Notes under the pieces: model-generated
Database searches by the model: none
The model's input: only the letters and a program-made list of their open reading frames with translations
Told to the model about the DNA's origin: nothing
Origin: Janthinobacterium lividum
GTDB taxonomy: Bacteria > Pseudomonadota > Gammaproteobacteria > Burkholderiales > Burkholderiaceae_D
Direction: 5' to 3'
Length of the DNA: 64,000 nt
Assembly: GCF_023509035.1 (NCBI RefSeq)
Contig: NZ_CP075583.1
Location: 5,766,001-5,830,000 of the forward strand
Made by a program: the position numbers and the translations under genes
Shown here: positions 19,597-30,086 of the stretch, piece by piece
Layout: every line of letters starts with the position of its first letter
Position numbering within the stretch: position 1 is the stretch's first letter

Positions 19597-21372
19597 TCAG
19601 TCGCCCCGCACCATGCCTTCACGCCGCGGATCGGCCCCGCCAAACCAGAAGTCCTTGCCGTGCGCATTCAGGCGCATGATGCCCTGCAAGCCGGAATTCT
19701 GCTCGATGACGCGCACCTCGTGGCCCATCGCCTGCAGCGCTTCGACTTGCGCGGCAGGGGCGCGCCCCTTTTCCAATTCCGTCGGGCCGTTGCGGCTGCC
19801 AAAGTTCGGCAGGTTGATCGCTTGCTGCACGTTCAGGCCCCAGTCCATGGTGCCGACCAGCACCTTGGCGACATAATTGATGATGGACGAGCCACCGGGC
19901 GAGCCCGTCGCCAGCACCAGCTTGTGCGTGCCCTTTTCAAACACGAGGGTAGGCGACATGGCGCTGCGCGGGCGCTTGCCCGCCTCGACTCTGTTGGCAA
20001 TCGGGCCGTCCGCATCGCGCGAATCGAATGAGAAATCCGTCAGCTGGTTATTCAACAGGAAGCCATCGACCATCTGGCGCGAACCAAACGCGTCTTCCAC
20101 GCTGGTGGTCATCGACAGGCCGCCGCCGAAGGCGTCCACGGCCACCAGGTGCGAAGTCGACGGGCGCTGCAAGGCGTTGTCCATGCCCCACGCCACCTGC
20201 ATGCCGGGTGGCGTGCCAGGCAAGGCGCGGCCCATGGATTTCTCGACGATCAGCGACGCGCGCTGCGCCAGGTAGGTTTTATCGAGCATCGAGGCGACGC
20301 CATTGCCCGGCAACGGCACGAAGTCCGTGTCGGCCACGTAGCGGTTGCGGTCCGCGTAGGCCAGGCGCCCCGCTTCCGAGAACAGGTGGATCGCTTGCGC
20401 ATCGAGCACGCCGTCGACGGGCGCATAGGGCCGGATATCCTTCACTTCCAGCATGCCCAGCATCTGCGCGATGGCGATGCCGCCCGACGATGGCGGCGGC
20501 ATGCCGCACACGGTCCAGGCCTTGTAGTCGCTGCAGACGGGTTCACGCACCTTGGCCCGGTAGCCGGCGATGTCGGTCGCCGTCAGCTTGCCCGGATTGG
20601 TCGGATGCGACGCCACCTTGGCGGCGATGTCGCGCGCGATGCGGCCCTGGTAAAAAGAGTCGGCGCCGCCGCGCGCGATCTCGCGCAGGGTACGCGCCAG
20701 CTGCGGGTTTTTCAGCACGTGGCCAACGGGCCAGGGCTTGCCGTCCTGGTCATAGAAATACGCGGCGGCGACAGGGTCGCGCTTCAATGCCTGGTCCCAG
20801 CTCAATAGGCCGTTGAGGCGCTGGCTGACGGGAAAGCCGCCGTGCGCCAGCTTGATGGCAGGACCGAACAGGGTCGCCCACGGCAGCTTGCCATGCTCCT
20901 TGTGCGCCAGTTCCAGCATGCGCAGCACGCCCGGCGCGCCCACGGAACGCCCGCCCACCACGCCCGTGGCGCGCGAGACGGGACTGCCGTCCGCATTCTG
21001 GAACAGGTGTTCATCGGCGGCGGCAGGCGCCGTTTCGCGTCCGTCGAAGGCCTGCACGCCCTTGGCGGTCGAGTACAGCAGGAAAGCGCCGCCGCCAATA
21101 CCCGACGATTGCGGTTCGACCAGGGTGAGGACCAGCTGCGTGGCGATGGCCGCGTCGATGGCGCTGCCGCCCTTTTTCAGCATCTGGTAGCCGGCATCGG
21201 CGGCCAGCGGATTGGCGGCGGCGACCATGAATTTCTGCGCCGCCCAGCCCGATTTTTCCGCATACGCGGTGGCGATTTCCGGCGCCTTTTGCGGCACCTC
21301 GGCAAATACGGGACTGGCAGCGAGCGCTCCCAGCAAGGTCAGGCTCAGCGCCAGCGGCTTCAATGTGATCAT
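19597..21372 (-). CDS. ggt: Gamma-glutamyltransferase
   Basis: 591 residues from ATG 21372 (GGAGA upstream), a typical length. A signal peptide (LALSLTLLGALAASPVFA) sends it to the periplasm. Family motifs: AANPLAADAGYQMLKKGGSAIDAA, EPQSSGIGGGAFLL, the self-cleavage/catalytic Thr in RPSTSHLVAVD (about residue 406), and LATGSPGGSSIINYV at the substrate pocket. The proenzyme is cut before that Thr into large and small subunits and then transfers or hydrolyses the gamma-glutamyl group of glutathione. Single-gene unit with an upstream terminator separating it from the SDR gene. Confidence 0.92.
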   Translation of the reverse strand: MITLKPLALSLTLLGALAASPVFAEVPQKAPEIATAYAEKSGWAAQKFMVAAANPLAADAGYQMLKKGGSAIDAAIATQLVLTLVEPQSSGIGGGAFLLYSTAKGVQAFDGRETAPAAADEHLFQNADGSPVSRATGVVGGRSVGAPGVLRMLELAHKEHGKLPWATLFGPAIKLAHGGFPVSQRLNGLLSWDQALKRDPVAAAYFYDQDGKPWPVGHVLKNPQLARTLREIARGGADSFYQGRIARDIAAKVASHPTNPGKLTATDIAGYRAKVREPVCSDYKAWTVCGMPPPSSGGIAIAQMLGMLEVKDIRPYAPVDGVLDAQAIHLFSEAGRLAYADRNRYVADTDFVPLPGNGVASMLDKTYLAQRASLIVEKSMGRALPGTPPGMQVAWGMDNALQRPSTSHLVAVDAFGGGLSMTTSVEDAFGSRQMVDGFLLNNQLTDFSFDSRDADGPIANRVEAGKRPRSAMSPTLVFEKGTHKLVLATGSPGGSSIINYVAKVLVGTMDWGLNVQQAINLPNFGSRNGPTELEKGRAPAAQVEALQAMGHEVRVIEQNSGLQGIMRLNAHGKDFWFGGADPRREGMVRGD

Positions 21373-21384
21373 GGATTCTCCGAT

Positions 21385-21421
21385 AAAAAAAGGGCGCACA
21401 GCCGAGCAAGGCTGTACGCCC
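21385..21421 (-). terminator. Rho-independent terminator after the SDR gene
   Basis: Read on the minus strand: a 12-bp stem GGGCGTACAGCC / GGCTGTGCGCCC (one G-U pair), a 6-nt loop and seven T residues. It ends the 21457-22215 transcript 35 bp after its stop and insulates ggt. Confidence 0.9.
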
Positions 21422-21456
21422 CATACGGGGGTATCCTACATCAAATCACGCCGGAC

Positions 21457-22215
21457 TTATTTCGGCTGCATGCGGATCGCGCCGTCCAATCTGATCGTTT
21501 CGCCATTGAGCATGACGTTTTCCACGATGGCTTTCACCAGTTGCGCGTATTCGCCAGGCTTGCCCAGGCGCGATGGGAACGGCACCATCTTGCCCAGCGC
21601 GTCCTGCACTTCGGCCGGCATGCCCAGCAGCATCGGCGTTTCGAAAATGCCGGGCGCCACCGTCATCACGCGGATGCCGTTGCGCGACAGGTCGCGCGCC
21701 ATCGGCAGGGTCAGTCCCACCACGGCCGCCTTCGACGACGCATACGCGGCCTGGCCGATCTGGCCATCGTAGGCCGCCACGGAAGCCGTGTTGATGATGA
21801 TGCCGCGCTCGCCCTCAACGGTGGCATCCTGCTTGGCCATGGCGTCGGCCGCCAGGCGGCACATATTGAAAGTGCCGACCAGGTTGATGTTGACGACTTT
21901 CTGGAACAGGGCCAGCGGATGCGGGCCATCCTTGCCCACGGTTTTCACGGCCGGCGCCACGCCGGCGCAGTTGACCAGGCCGCGCAAGGTACCGAGCTTG
22001 GTTGCCGCGGCCACCACGGCCATGCCGTCTTCTTCCGAGGTGACATCGCACTGCACGAACACGCCACCGAGTTCAGCGGCCAGCGCCTGGCCCGCCTCCG
22101 TCTGCACGTCGGCCAGCACGACCTTGCCGCCCGCCGCCGTCAGCATGCGCGCCGTGGCCGCGCCCAGGCCCGATGCGCCGCCCGTGATGATGAATACATT
22201 GTCCTGAATCTGCAT
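21457..22215 (-). CDS. SDR, 3-hydroxyacyl-CoA dehydrogenase type II-like
   Basis: 252 residues from ATG 22215 (GGAG 5 bp upstream). Rossmann motif TGGASGLG near residue 12, CAGVAPA (NAG-equivalent), NTASVAAYDGQIGQAAYASSKAAVVG with catalytic Ser, Tyr and Lys, and the long insert around KTVGKDGPHPLALFQKVVN. The sequence matches the HSD17B10/type-II 3-hydroxyacyl-CoA dehydrogenase branch, which oxidises 2-methyl-3-hydroxybutyryl-CoA in isoleucine breakdown and short 3-hydroxyacyl-CoA esters. The large palindrome upstream suggests control by a catabolic regulator. It has its own terminator, so it is a single-gene unit. Confidence 0.85.
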   Translation of the reverse strand: MQIQDNVFIITGGASGLGAATARMLTAAGGKVVLADVQTEAGQALAAELGGVFVQCDVTSEEDGMAVVAAATKLGTLRGLVNCAGVAPAVKTVGKDGPHPLALFQKVVNINLVGTFNMCRLAADAMAKQDATVEGERGIIINTASVAAYDGQIGQAAYASSKAAVVGLTLPMARDLSRNGIRVMTVAPGIFETPMLLGMPAEVQDALGKMVPFPSRLGKPGEYAQLVKAIVENVMLNGETIRLDGAIRMQPK

Positions 22216-22280
22216 GAAATCTCCTGAGTGATAAGGGCCGTGTTCCCGGCGCCTGATGGTTGCATGGTGCATGATGCCAT

Positions 22281-22304
22281 CATTACGTTTACGTAAACGT
22301 AATG
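22281..22304. promoter_or_regulatory. 24-bp perfect palindrome, LiuR-like operator
   Basis: Half-site CATTACGTTTAC followed by its exact complement; centre about 77 bp upstream of the dehydrogenase start. It contains the ACGTTTACGTAAACGT-type core I recall for LiuR (MerR-family) sites that control branched-chain amino acid and fatty acid catabolism, which fits the gene it precedes. The regulator is not in the window. Confidence 0.6.
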
Positions 22305-22371
22305 TCGGCGACAATTGTAGCCATTTTTGCGGTCACCGAGCGAAAACTTGTGGCGGTAGCGAATGGCAGGG

Positions 22372-22794
22372 CTAAAAACACTGCATGAAAGCGCCATTGC
22401 GGTGGCAGATGCGCCCGTTGGCATCGAGCGTGGCATTGCCCGCGCCGTTGTAACGCGCGCCTGCCGCATCGCGGCAACCGCCCGTATCGCAGGAACCGAT
22501 GGGCTGTGGCATGCGCGGCATCGGCACGGCCGGGCTGTGCGGCAGGGGTGCCATGGGCACGACGGATGGCGCAGTCTGCGCCGGCATGCGGCCAATCACC
22601 TGCGCCACGGAACGGCGCTGCTGCATGGGCGGCGCCGGGCGGCATGGTTCCACCGCCAGCTTGCTGCTGTCGCGCGGGTCAAGCTGGCACACGGGCAGGG
22701 ACTCGGGCGCCGCCTTCTCCTGCGACCAGGCATGGCCGCCGGCGAGCAGCATGGCGCAGGCCAGCGCCGATATCGTTTTTGCCATCCTCTTCAT
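22372..22794 (-). CDS. Secreted cysteine-containing protein of unknown function
   Basis: 140 residues from ATG 22794, preceded by a strong GGAGAGG site; longer in-frame versions are not supported. The signal peptide MKRMAKTISALACAMLLAGGHAWS is clear. The mature part has a short Cys motif (VCQLDPRDS), a Pro/Met-rich disordered middle (MAPLPHSPAVPMPRMPQP) and a compact C-terminal region with four Cys (SCDTGGCRDAAG... ICHRNGAFMQCF), probably two disulfides. I do not recognise the family. It is divergent from the siderophore receptor, and the Fur box between them could affect both. Confidence 0.6.
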   Translation of the reverse strand: MKRMAKTISALACAMLLAGGHAWSQEKAAPESLPVCQLDPRDSSKLAVEPCRPAPPMQQRRSVAQVIGRMPAQTAPSVVPMAPLPHSPAVPMPRMPQPIGSCDTGGCRDAAGARYNGAGNATLDANGRICHRNGAFMQCF

Positions 22795-22955
22795 GCCGCC
22801 TCTCCAAGCATCGATCACCCAGCATTCATTATTGGCACACGCCGCGCCAGATGCCAGCCAAGGTAACAATTTCTCACGTTTACTCCTGCCATGCGCACCT
22901 TGCAACGGTGTTTTATTTCCTTTCAGCACTTTCCTTCTTGCCAGCATGGCATTAC

Positions 22956-22974
22956 AATAAGAACGATTCTTATT
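22956..22974. promoter_or_regulatory. Fur box upstream of the siderophore receptor
   Basis: Perfect inverted repeat AATAAGAA-CGA-TTCTTATT, followed by a further TCTCATT half-like element, close to the 19-bp Fur consensus. It lies about 100 bp upstream of the TonB-receptor start and implies iron repression. Confidence 0.8.
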
Positions 22975-23075
22975 CTCATTCATGGAATGGGAGCGCAGTT
23001 TATTATCTTTTCATTCATTTATACCCGAGCCACCCGGAAGGCAGCCAGGAAATAACAACATCCGGAAAGTCCACC

Positions 23076-25145
23076 ATGACCAAGCGCAGTCCCGCCTTCG
23101 CAACCTTCGTAGCCCCCGTCGCCACTCCCGCCCGTGCCATCCACTCCGCCGCCCTGCTCCTGCCCTGCCTGCTGTCGGTGGCCGTCAGCAACGCTTGGGC
23201 CGAAGGCAATGTGGCTGCCGATCCCACCATGAACACAGTGGTCGTCACCGCGTCGGGCACGGCCATTGACATCAAGGATGCGCCGGCCAGTATCAGCGTC
23301 ATTACGCGCGAGGAAATCGAGCGCCAGCCCGTGTATGACCTCAACACCTTGCTGCGCCGCATCCCCGGCGTGACGGGCGGCACCGGCCCCGAAGGCGAAG
23401 CGTCGAAGATCAAGCTGCGCGGCTTGCCCGACAAATACACCCTGATCCTGGTCGATGGCAAGCGCGTGGGCAGCTCGGCCGACACGGCTTACCGCCCAGA
23501 CCTGGGCCGCCAGGACTTGAACTGGATCTCGCCCGACATGATCGAACGCATCGAAGTGGTGCGTGGTCCCATGTCTTCGCTGTACGGATCGGACGCCATG
23601 GGCGGCGTGATCAACATCATCACGCGCAAGGTGCCTGGCAAGTGGAACGGATCGGCCACGGCCAACTATACGCAGCCGCAGGACAGCGGCCGCGGCACGG
23701 CGCACCAGCTGGGCGTGAACCTGGCCGGTCCCCTGTCTGACACGGTCGGCATGCGCCTGGGCGTGGGCCAGACGCGCCAGAATCCCGATGAAAAAGCCAT
23801 CGGTAAATCGGGCGGCATCGGCGGCGAACGCAACCAGACTGTCTCGGGCCAGCTGAACTGGGCACTGGGCAAGAAGCAGAACCTGTCGCTCGATGCCAGC
23901 TACGGCAAGCAGCAATCGACGGATTCGACCACGCTCGATGCGGACGGCTACCCGCTGTTTGGCGCTTGGGGCGCGAGCAAGCTGATACGCAAGAGCGCCA
24001 GCATCGGCTATGAAGGCCGCTGGGACTTCGGCAAGGCCATGGTCAACCTATACCACAACGATTTCGACAACGAAGTCGTCGGCACGGTGGCGAAATCCAA
24101 GGACAGCACCCTGGACGCCAGTCTGGAAAAACGGGTCGGCTGGGGCGGCATCGAGCAAATGCTGGTGATGGGTGGCCAGTGGAAGCACCAGGAACTGACG
24201 AACACGGACACCATCGGCACCATCCCGACCGATTATCTGGGCAACCCGGTGAGCGGCGCCACCCTGTCCGGCACCACCTCGGCCCTGTTTGCGGAAGACC
24301 AGCTGTTCCTGCGCGAAAACCTGACGGCCACGGCCGGCCTGCGCCTCGATCACCACAGCAAGTTCGGCAACCACTACAGCCCGCGCCTGTACCTGGTGTA
24401 CCACCCTGCCCCAGCCTGGACCATCAAGGGCGGCATCTCGCAAGGCTTCCGCGCGCCCAGCCTGAAGGAAAACTCGCCGGCGGCAGCCACGCAGTCGGGC
24501 GGGCGCGGGTGCGGCAGCCTGAAGCCTCTGGGCTATATCACGGGCGGCTGCTACATGGCAGGCAATGCGGACTTGAAGCCGGAGACGAGCACGGCCGGCG
24601 AGATCGGCGTGGCGTGGGAACAGAATGGCTGGGATGTGGGCCTGACCTACTTCCACACGGATTTCAAGAACAAGATCGACTACGCGCCGCTGGGCTTTTA
24701 CCAGAAGCAGTGGTGGACCAAGATGACGAACATCCAGAAAGCGCGCACCAGCGGCGTGGAAGCGACGGCCACCATCCCGCTGACGAAAAACCTGAACTGG
24801 CGTAACAACGTGACATACATGGCGGAAGCGAAAAACCTGACCACGGGCGCCAACCTGCTGTCGACGCCAAAACTGTCGTGGTACTCGGCGCTGGGCTGGC
24901 AAGTCAACGACCAGCTGTTCGGCGAAGTATCGGCCCAGTACACGGGCAAGGAACTCGATGCCGGCAAGCTGGCCGACAAGGCCTACACCATCGTCGACAC
25001 CGTCGTGTCATACAAGGTCACGCCACAGTGGACCGTGCGTGGCGGCGTGCAAAATCTGTTCAAGAAGGGCCCGATGGCCGATGGCCTGGTCGACTATTAC
25101 GTGCCGGGACGGCGCATGTTTGTCGGCCTGACCTCGCGTTTTTAA
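23076..25145 (+). CDS. TonB-dependent siderophore receptor (FepA/catecholate type)
   Basis: 689 residues from ATG 23076. Signal peptide ending near SNAWAEG, TonB box-like segment MNTVVVTAS, plug domain (about 50-180) with ITREEIERQPVYDLNTLLRRIPGV and VRGPMSSLYGSDAMGGVINIIT, then a 22-strand barrel with TGLRLDHH-like strands and KGGISQGFRAPSLKEN, ending in a C-terminal Phe (VGLTSRF). The plug and barrel motifs resemble receptors for ferric enterobactin and related catecholates. It acts in the outer membrane with TonB-ExbB-ExbD energy. The Fur box supports iron repression. The exact siderophore cannot be read from sequence. Confidence 0.9.
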   Translation: MTKRSPAFATFVAPVATPARAIHSAALLLPCLLSVAVSNAWAEGNVAADPTMNTVVVTASGTAIDIKDAPASISVITREEIERQPVYDLNTLLRRIPGVTGGTGPEGEASKIKLRGLPDKYTLILVDGKRVGSSADTAYRPDLGRQDLNWISPDMIERIEVVRGPMSSLYGSDAMGGVINIITRKVPGKWNGSATANYTQPQDSGRGTAHQLGVNLAGPLSDTVGMRLGVGQTRQNPDEKAIGKSGGIGGERNQTVSGQLNWALGKKQNLSLDASYGKQQSTDSTTLDADGYPLFGAWGASKLIRKSASIGYEGRWDFGKAMVNLYHNDFDNEVVGTVAKSKDSTLDASLEKRVGWGGIEQMLVMGGQWKHQELTNTDTIGTIPTDYLGNPVSGATLSGTTSALFAEDQLFLRENLTATAGLRLDHHSKFGNHYSPRLYLVYHPAPAWTIKGGISQGFRAPSLKENSPAAATQSGGRGCGSLKPLGYITGGCYMAGNADLKPETSTAGEIGVAWEQNGWDVGLTYFHTDFKNKIDYAPLGFYQKQWWTKMTNIQKARTSGVEATATIPLTKNLNWRNNVTYMAEAKNLTTGANLLSTPKLSWYSALGWQVNDQLFGEVSAQYTGKELDAGKLADKAYTIVDTVVSYKVTPQWTVRGGVQNLFKKGPMADGLVDYYVPGRRMFVGLTSRF

Positions 25146-25148
25146 GGC

Positions 25149-25520
25149 CTAATAACGGGGCGGCGGCGTATCGGGCGGCGGCGTGGCGGCATTCGCCGGT
25201 ACGCCGCTCAGCATCTGCCCGGCCACGGGCACCTTGTGGCCACTCGCATACATGCATTGCTGATAGCCGTTATCGTAGCGGCGCTGCATACCATATGAGG
25301 AACTGTCGGCCGCGCCCGTGCCGGCCTGCTGCGCCGACGCACCACCGAGCTGTCCTTGCGCATAAGCGCGACACTGCAGGTCATCGCCGCGGAACTGCTC
25401 GAAATTCTTGCCTGCGCCAGGCAAGACCATGGCCGACGGCCCTTCCGGCATCACCGTGCAGGCGGTAAGCAGCAGCGGTATCAGCAGGCCGGCACGCCCC
25501 ATCAACGCTTTCGTGTTCAT
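25149..25520 (-). CDS. Small lipoprotein of unknown function
   Basis: 123 residues from ATG 25520 (GGAGAGG upstream). N terminus MNTKALMGRAGLLIPLLLTAC has a lipobox (LTAC), so the protein should be lipid-anchored. The mature part contains CRAYAQGQLGG, a Gln/Ala/Ser-rich stretch, RRYDNGYQQCMYASGHKVP (the pattern Y..AY.QCM..KG seen in many small envelope lipoproteins) and a Pro-rich tail. It lies 13 bp downstream of the next gene on the same strand, so the two are likely cotranscribed, and it converges on the siderophore receptor with 3 bp between stops. Function unknown. Confidence 0.65.
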   Translation of the reverse strand: MNTKALMGRAGLLIPLLLTACTVMPEGPSAMVLPGAGKNFEQFRGDDLQCRAYAQGQLGGASAQQAGTGAADSSSYGMQRRYDNGYQQCMYASGHKVPVAGQMLSGVPANAATPPPDTPPPRY

Positions 25521-25533
25521 TTTCGCCTCTCCG

Positions 25534-25935
25534 TCAGCGCACGCTGGTCGGCAGCACGGCACGCCATGCCGTACTGCAGTTTTTCACGTAGGGATAATAG
25601 CCCTGCGGCCGCGCGCAGTAATACCACATCTGCGCCGTCGGCTCTCCACCCTGCTCAATGTACACGGGCGGCGGCTGCACGATCACCGTGCGCCCATATG
25701 GATAAGGATAGCCATACCACGGGTCGCCATACCAGCCTGGCCCATAACCGTAGCCCCATGCCGATCCCACCCAGACCCCCACGTGCGACCGGCCATGGAA
25801 GTGGCCGTGACCGCCGTGAAACCCGCCATGGCCGCCATGTCCCCCGGGCGCGGCCCAGGCGCCGCCCGCGACGGCCAGTCCCATCACCGCTGCCAGCGCC
25901 AGCGACGCCCAGCGGCCTGTGTTATTGCTGTCCAT
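25534..25935 (-). CDS. Secreted Gly/His/Tyr-rich protein with a WYYC...C tail
   Basis: 133 residues from ATG 25935, with an excellent AGGAGG site. A signal peptide (LALAAVMGLAVAGGAWA) is followed by a Gly-His repeat (GGHGGHGGFHGGHGHFHG), a Tyr/Trp/Gly/Pro-rich segment (GYGYGPGWYGDPWYGYPY) and a conserved-looking C-terminal block MWYYCARPQGYYPYVKNC with two Cys. Similar exported proteins are common in proteobacteria but have no assigned role; the His-rich part could bind metal. First gene of a two-gene unit with the downstream lipoprotein. Confidence 0.65.
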   Translation of the reverse strand: MDSNNTGRWASLALAAVMGLAVAGGAWAAPGGHGGHGGFHGGHGHFHGRSHVGVWVGSAWGYGYGPGWYGDPWYGYPYPYGRTVIVQPPPVYIEQGGEPTAQMWYYCARPQGYYPYVKNCSTAWRAVLPTSVR

Positions 25936-26082
25936 GACATCCTCCTGCCATCCATGCCAGACTGTAAAGCTCACTCCATTATTAGCAGAGGGCGGGCACA
26001 AGCAAAGGCGCCGTAACAATTGCTCACCTTTTATACGCCAAGGATATGGACTGCAGGAAAGTTTCGCTTACACAAAAGCGAA

Positions 26083-26110
26083 CAGCCCCGCGGCACGGGC
26101 CACGGGGCTG
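26083..26110 (-). terminator. Hairpin after hppA, possible terminator
   Basis: Read on the minus strand, CAGCCCCG and CGGGGCTG form an 8-bp GC-rich stem around a 12-nt loop, followed by TTCGCTTTTG. It lies 17 bp past the hppA stop. The T tract is short, so termination may be inefficient. Confidence 0.5.
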
Positions 26111-26126
26111 CCGGGGATGCGCCGCC

Positions 26127-28249
26127 TTATTGCGCGGGCAAGCTTTGCACGGGTGTGGCCGGCGCCAGGGTGGGCGGCGCGGGTGCGTGGATGGGTGCCG
26201 GGGCCTTGACCGCCAGCCAGCCCGTGGCCGGCAGCAACGGCACCAGCAGCAGGGCCACGATATTGATGATCTTGATCAAGGGATTCACTGCCGGGCCGGC
26301 CGTATCCTTGTACGGGTCGCCCACCGTATCGCCGGTGACGGCCGCCTTGTGCGCGTCCGAACCCTTGCCGCCGAAATGGCCATCCTCGATGTATTTCTTG
26401 GCATTATCCCAGGCGCCGCCCCCGTGGTCATGGAGATCGCCACGAACAAGCCCGTGACGATGGTCCCCATCAGGAGGCCGCCCAGCGCCGCTGGCCCCAG
26501 CAGCATGCCGACGACGATGGGCACGACCACCGGCAGCAGCGATGGCACGATCATTTCGCGGATGGCCGACGCCGTCAGCATGTCGACGGCCTTGTCGTAT
26601 TCGGGCCGCGCCGTGCCTTCCATGATGCCCTTGATGTCGCGGAACTGGCGGCGCACCTCGACCACCACGGCGCCCGCCGCGCGGCCGACGGCTTCCATCG
26701 CCATGGCGCCGAACAGATACGGTATCAGGCCGCCGATGAACAGGCCGACGATGACCATGGGGTTCGATAAATCAAAGGTGATGTGCTGGCCCACGGATTC
26801 GAGTGCATGCGTGTAGTCGGCAAACAGCACCAGCGCTGCCAGCCCGGCCGAGCCGATGGCATAGCCCTTGGTGACGGCCTTGGTCGTGTTGCCGACGGCG
26901 TCGAGCGGATCGGTGATGGCGCGCACGGAATCGGGCAAGCCCGACATTTCCGCGATGCCACCCGCGTTATCCGTGATGGGACCATACGCGTCAAGCGCGA
27001 CGATGATGCCCGCCATCGACAGCATGGCAGTGGCCGCAATGGCGATGCCGTACAAACCGGCCAGCTGGTACGAAACGAGGATGGCGACGCAGACGGCCAG
27101 CACCGGGTAGGCGGTGGACTTCATCGACACGCCCAGGCCGGCGATGATATTCGTGCCGTGGCCCGTCGTCGACGCTTCGGCGATGTGGCGCACGGGCTTG
27201 AAGTCCGTGCCCGTGTAGTACTCGGTGATGTACACCATCAGGCCAGTGAGGACGATGCCGACGACGGTGGCCCCCAGCATCTTGTAGCGCATGGCGTCGT
27301 CGGGCCACAGCAGCCACGTCACCACGGCAAAACCCACCAGCGACAGGCCGGCCGCCCACCACAGTCCCGTGTACAGGGCCGACATGATCTTCTTGCCGGG
27401 GGCCGTCTTGACCATCGAGCAGCCGACGATGGAAGCGAGGATGGAGACGGCACCCAGCAGCAGCGGATAGATGATGGCCGTGCTGCTGGCCTCTGCCATC
27501 AGCAGTGCCCCCAGCAGCATGGTGGCGATCAGGGTCACGACATAGGTTTCGAACAGGTCGGCCGCCATGCCGGCGCAGTCGCCCACGTTGTCGCCCACGT
27601 TGTCGGCGATGACGGCCGGGTTGCGCGGATCGTCCTCGGGAATGCCCGCCTCGACCTTGCCCACCAGGTCCGCGCCCACGTCGGCGCCCTTGGTGAAGAT
27701 GCCGCCACCAAGCCGCGCGAAGATGGAAATGAGCGAGGCGCCGAAGGCCAGGCCGATCAAAGGCTTGATCAGGTCATGCTGCGTGACGCCGGGCGCGCCC
27801 GTCGTCACCAGCAGCCAGTAGAACAGGGTCACGCCCAGCAAGCCCAGTCCCACCACCAGCATGCCGGTAATCGCCCCGCCCTTGAAGGCCACGTTCAGGG
27901 CCTGGTTGATGCCCAGGGTGGCCGCCTGCGCCGTGCGCACATTGGCCCGCACCGAGACATTCATGCCGATGAAGCCGCAGGCGCCCGACAGCACGGCGCC
28001 GATCAAAAAGCCCAGCGCCGTATGCAGGCCAAGCAGCGCATAAATGGCGATCAGGAGCAGCACGCCGACGATGGCGATGGTGCGGTACTGGCGCGCCAGG
28101 TAGGCGGCCGCGCCCTGCTGGATGGCCAGGGCGATTTCCTGCATGCGCGCGTTGCCGGGATCCTGCCTCAGGATCCAGCTACGCGACACCAAACCGTAAA
28201 TGACTGCGACTACGCCGCAGGCTACCGCAAACCACAAACTGGCTGCCAT
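26127..28249 (-). CDS. hppA: Proton-pumping membrane pyrophosphatase (one apparent frameshift)
   Basis: About 707 residues after restoring one base. Many hydrophobic spans carry the family motifs [45 protein letters not shown] and [28 protein letters not shown] has Lys at the position that marks the K+-independent class. It couples PPi hydrolysis to proton export in the inner membrane. As read, the frame goes wrong after ISMTTG and stops at 26285; adding one G to the run of five (26419-26423) restores [14 protein letters not shown] and the last membrane span. The protein then ends in an unusual Pro/Ala-rich tail ([18 protein letters not shown]). ATG 28249 starts it. Confidence 0.88.
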
Positions 28250-28390
28250 ATCGTCCCCTTCTGTTTTTATCCGACGTCATTGCCAACAGCTGCAGACCGC
28301 ACCGGGTAGGCACGCGCAGCCAGGAAAACACGACCTGCAAAAAACCTGAACTACGAAAACGACACGGCGCCGCTGGCGAAAAGCGGGCAC

Positions 28391-28419
28391 AAAAAAAGCG
28401 GACACTCAGGTCCGCTTTT
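28391..28419 (-). terminator. Rho-independent terminator of adk
   Basis: On the minus strand, AAGCGGAC-CTGAGT-GTCCGCTT is followed by T residues (A run 28391-28397), 10 bp past the adk stop. Confidence 0.88.
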
Positions 28420-28428
28420 CAGAATTGC

Positions 28429-29148
<720 letters not shown>

Positions 29149-29328
29149 CTATGGCTATCTTTCCCTACGAAACTTACCACAAAAAATCCCCGGAGCGCCA
29201 GTTTGCTATCGAATTGCTATGCCCTGATTGATCAAAGCCAGCAATTAGCGAGGCGGACGTTTCAAAATGTGGTTTTTACTGCAGGCGCCCAAACTATATT
29301 TGCACGCCTGCCGTTTTGCGGGTAGCGC

Positions 29329-30084
29329 TTACAGGGCGCGATAGTGCGCCTGCACGCGTTCGAGATCTTCCGGCGTGTCGACACCGGCGGCAGGGGCCGA
29401 GTCCGTGACATGCACGGCAATGGCAACACCGTGCCACAGCACGCGCAACTGCTCCAGCGCCTCAATGGCTTCCAGCGGCGAAGCGGACAATTGCGGATAC
29501 TCTTGCAAGAACGCATTGCTGTACGCATACAAACCGATATGCCGCAGCGGTACGTAGCCTTGCGGCAAGCTGTCTTTCGACTGCGCGAAGCCGTCGCGGT
29601 GCCACGGAATCGTCGCGCGCGAAAAATACAAGGCACGGGCGTTCTTGTCCAGCACGACCTTGACCACGTTCGGATTGAACGCATCGGCCATGTCATGCAG
29701 CGGATGGGCGCAGGTGGCCATGGGGACGGTGGCGCTGATCTGCGCCGCGCAGGCGGCCAGCAGGGACGGATCGATCAAGGGTTCGTCGCCCTGCAGGTTG
29801 ACGATGACGGCGTCGAGCGGCAAAGCTAGCGTGCGCGCCACTTCGGCGATGCGGTCCGTGCCCGAGGGATGGTCGGCGCGCGTCATGCACACTTCCACGC
29901 CATGCGCGGCGCAGGCGGCGCGAATGCTGTCATGGTCGGTGGCGACGATGACGCGCGCGGCGCCAGACAGGGCTGCCTGCTCGGCCACGCGCACCACCAT
30001 CGGTTTGCCGCCCAGGTCAGCCAGCGGCTTGCCCGGCAGGCGCGTCGAGGCCAGACGGGCCGGAATGATGACGATGAACGCCAT
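29329..30084 (-). CDS. kdsB: 3-deoxy-manno-octulosonate cytidylyltransferase (CMP-KDO synthetase)
   Basis: 251 residues from ATG 30084. Nucleotidyltransferase motifs [23 protein letters not shown] at the N terminus, [29 protein letters not shown] and [15 protein letters not shown]. It activates KDO with CTP for lipopolysaccharide core synthesis in the cytosol. It follows the Trm112-like gene by 2 bp and lpxK, another lipid A gene, so the three form one envelope-biogenesis transcript. Confidence 0.95.
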   Translation of the reverse strand: MAFIVIIPARLASTRLPGKPLADLGGKPMVVRVAEQAALSGAARVIVATDHDSIRAACAAHGVEVCMTRADHPSGTDRIAEVARTLALPLDAVIVNLQGDEPLIDPSLLAACAAQISATVPMATCAHPLHDMADAFNPNVVKVVLDKNARALYFSRATIPWHRDGFAQSKDSLPQGYVPLRHIGLYAYSNAFLQEYPQLSASPLEAIEALEQLRVLWHGVAIAVHVTDSAPAAGVDTPEDLERVQAHYRAL

Positions 30085-30086
30085 CG

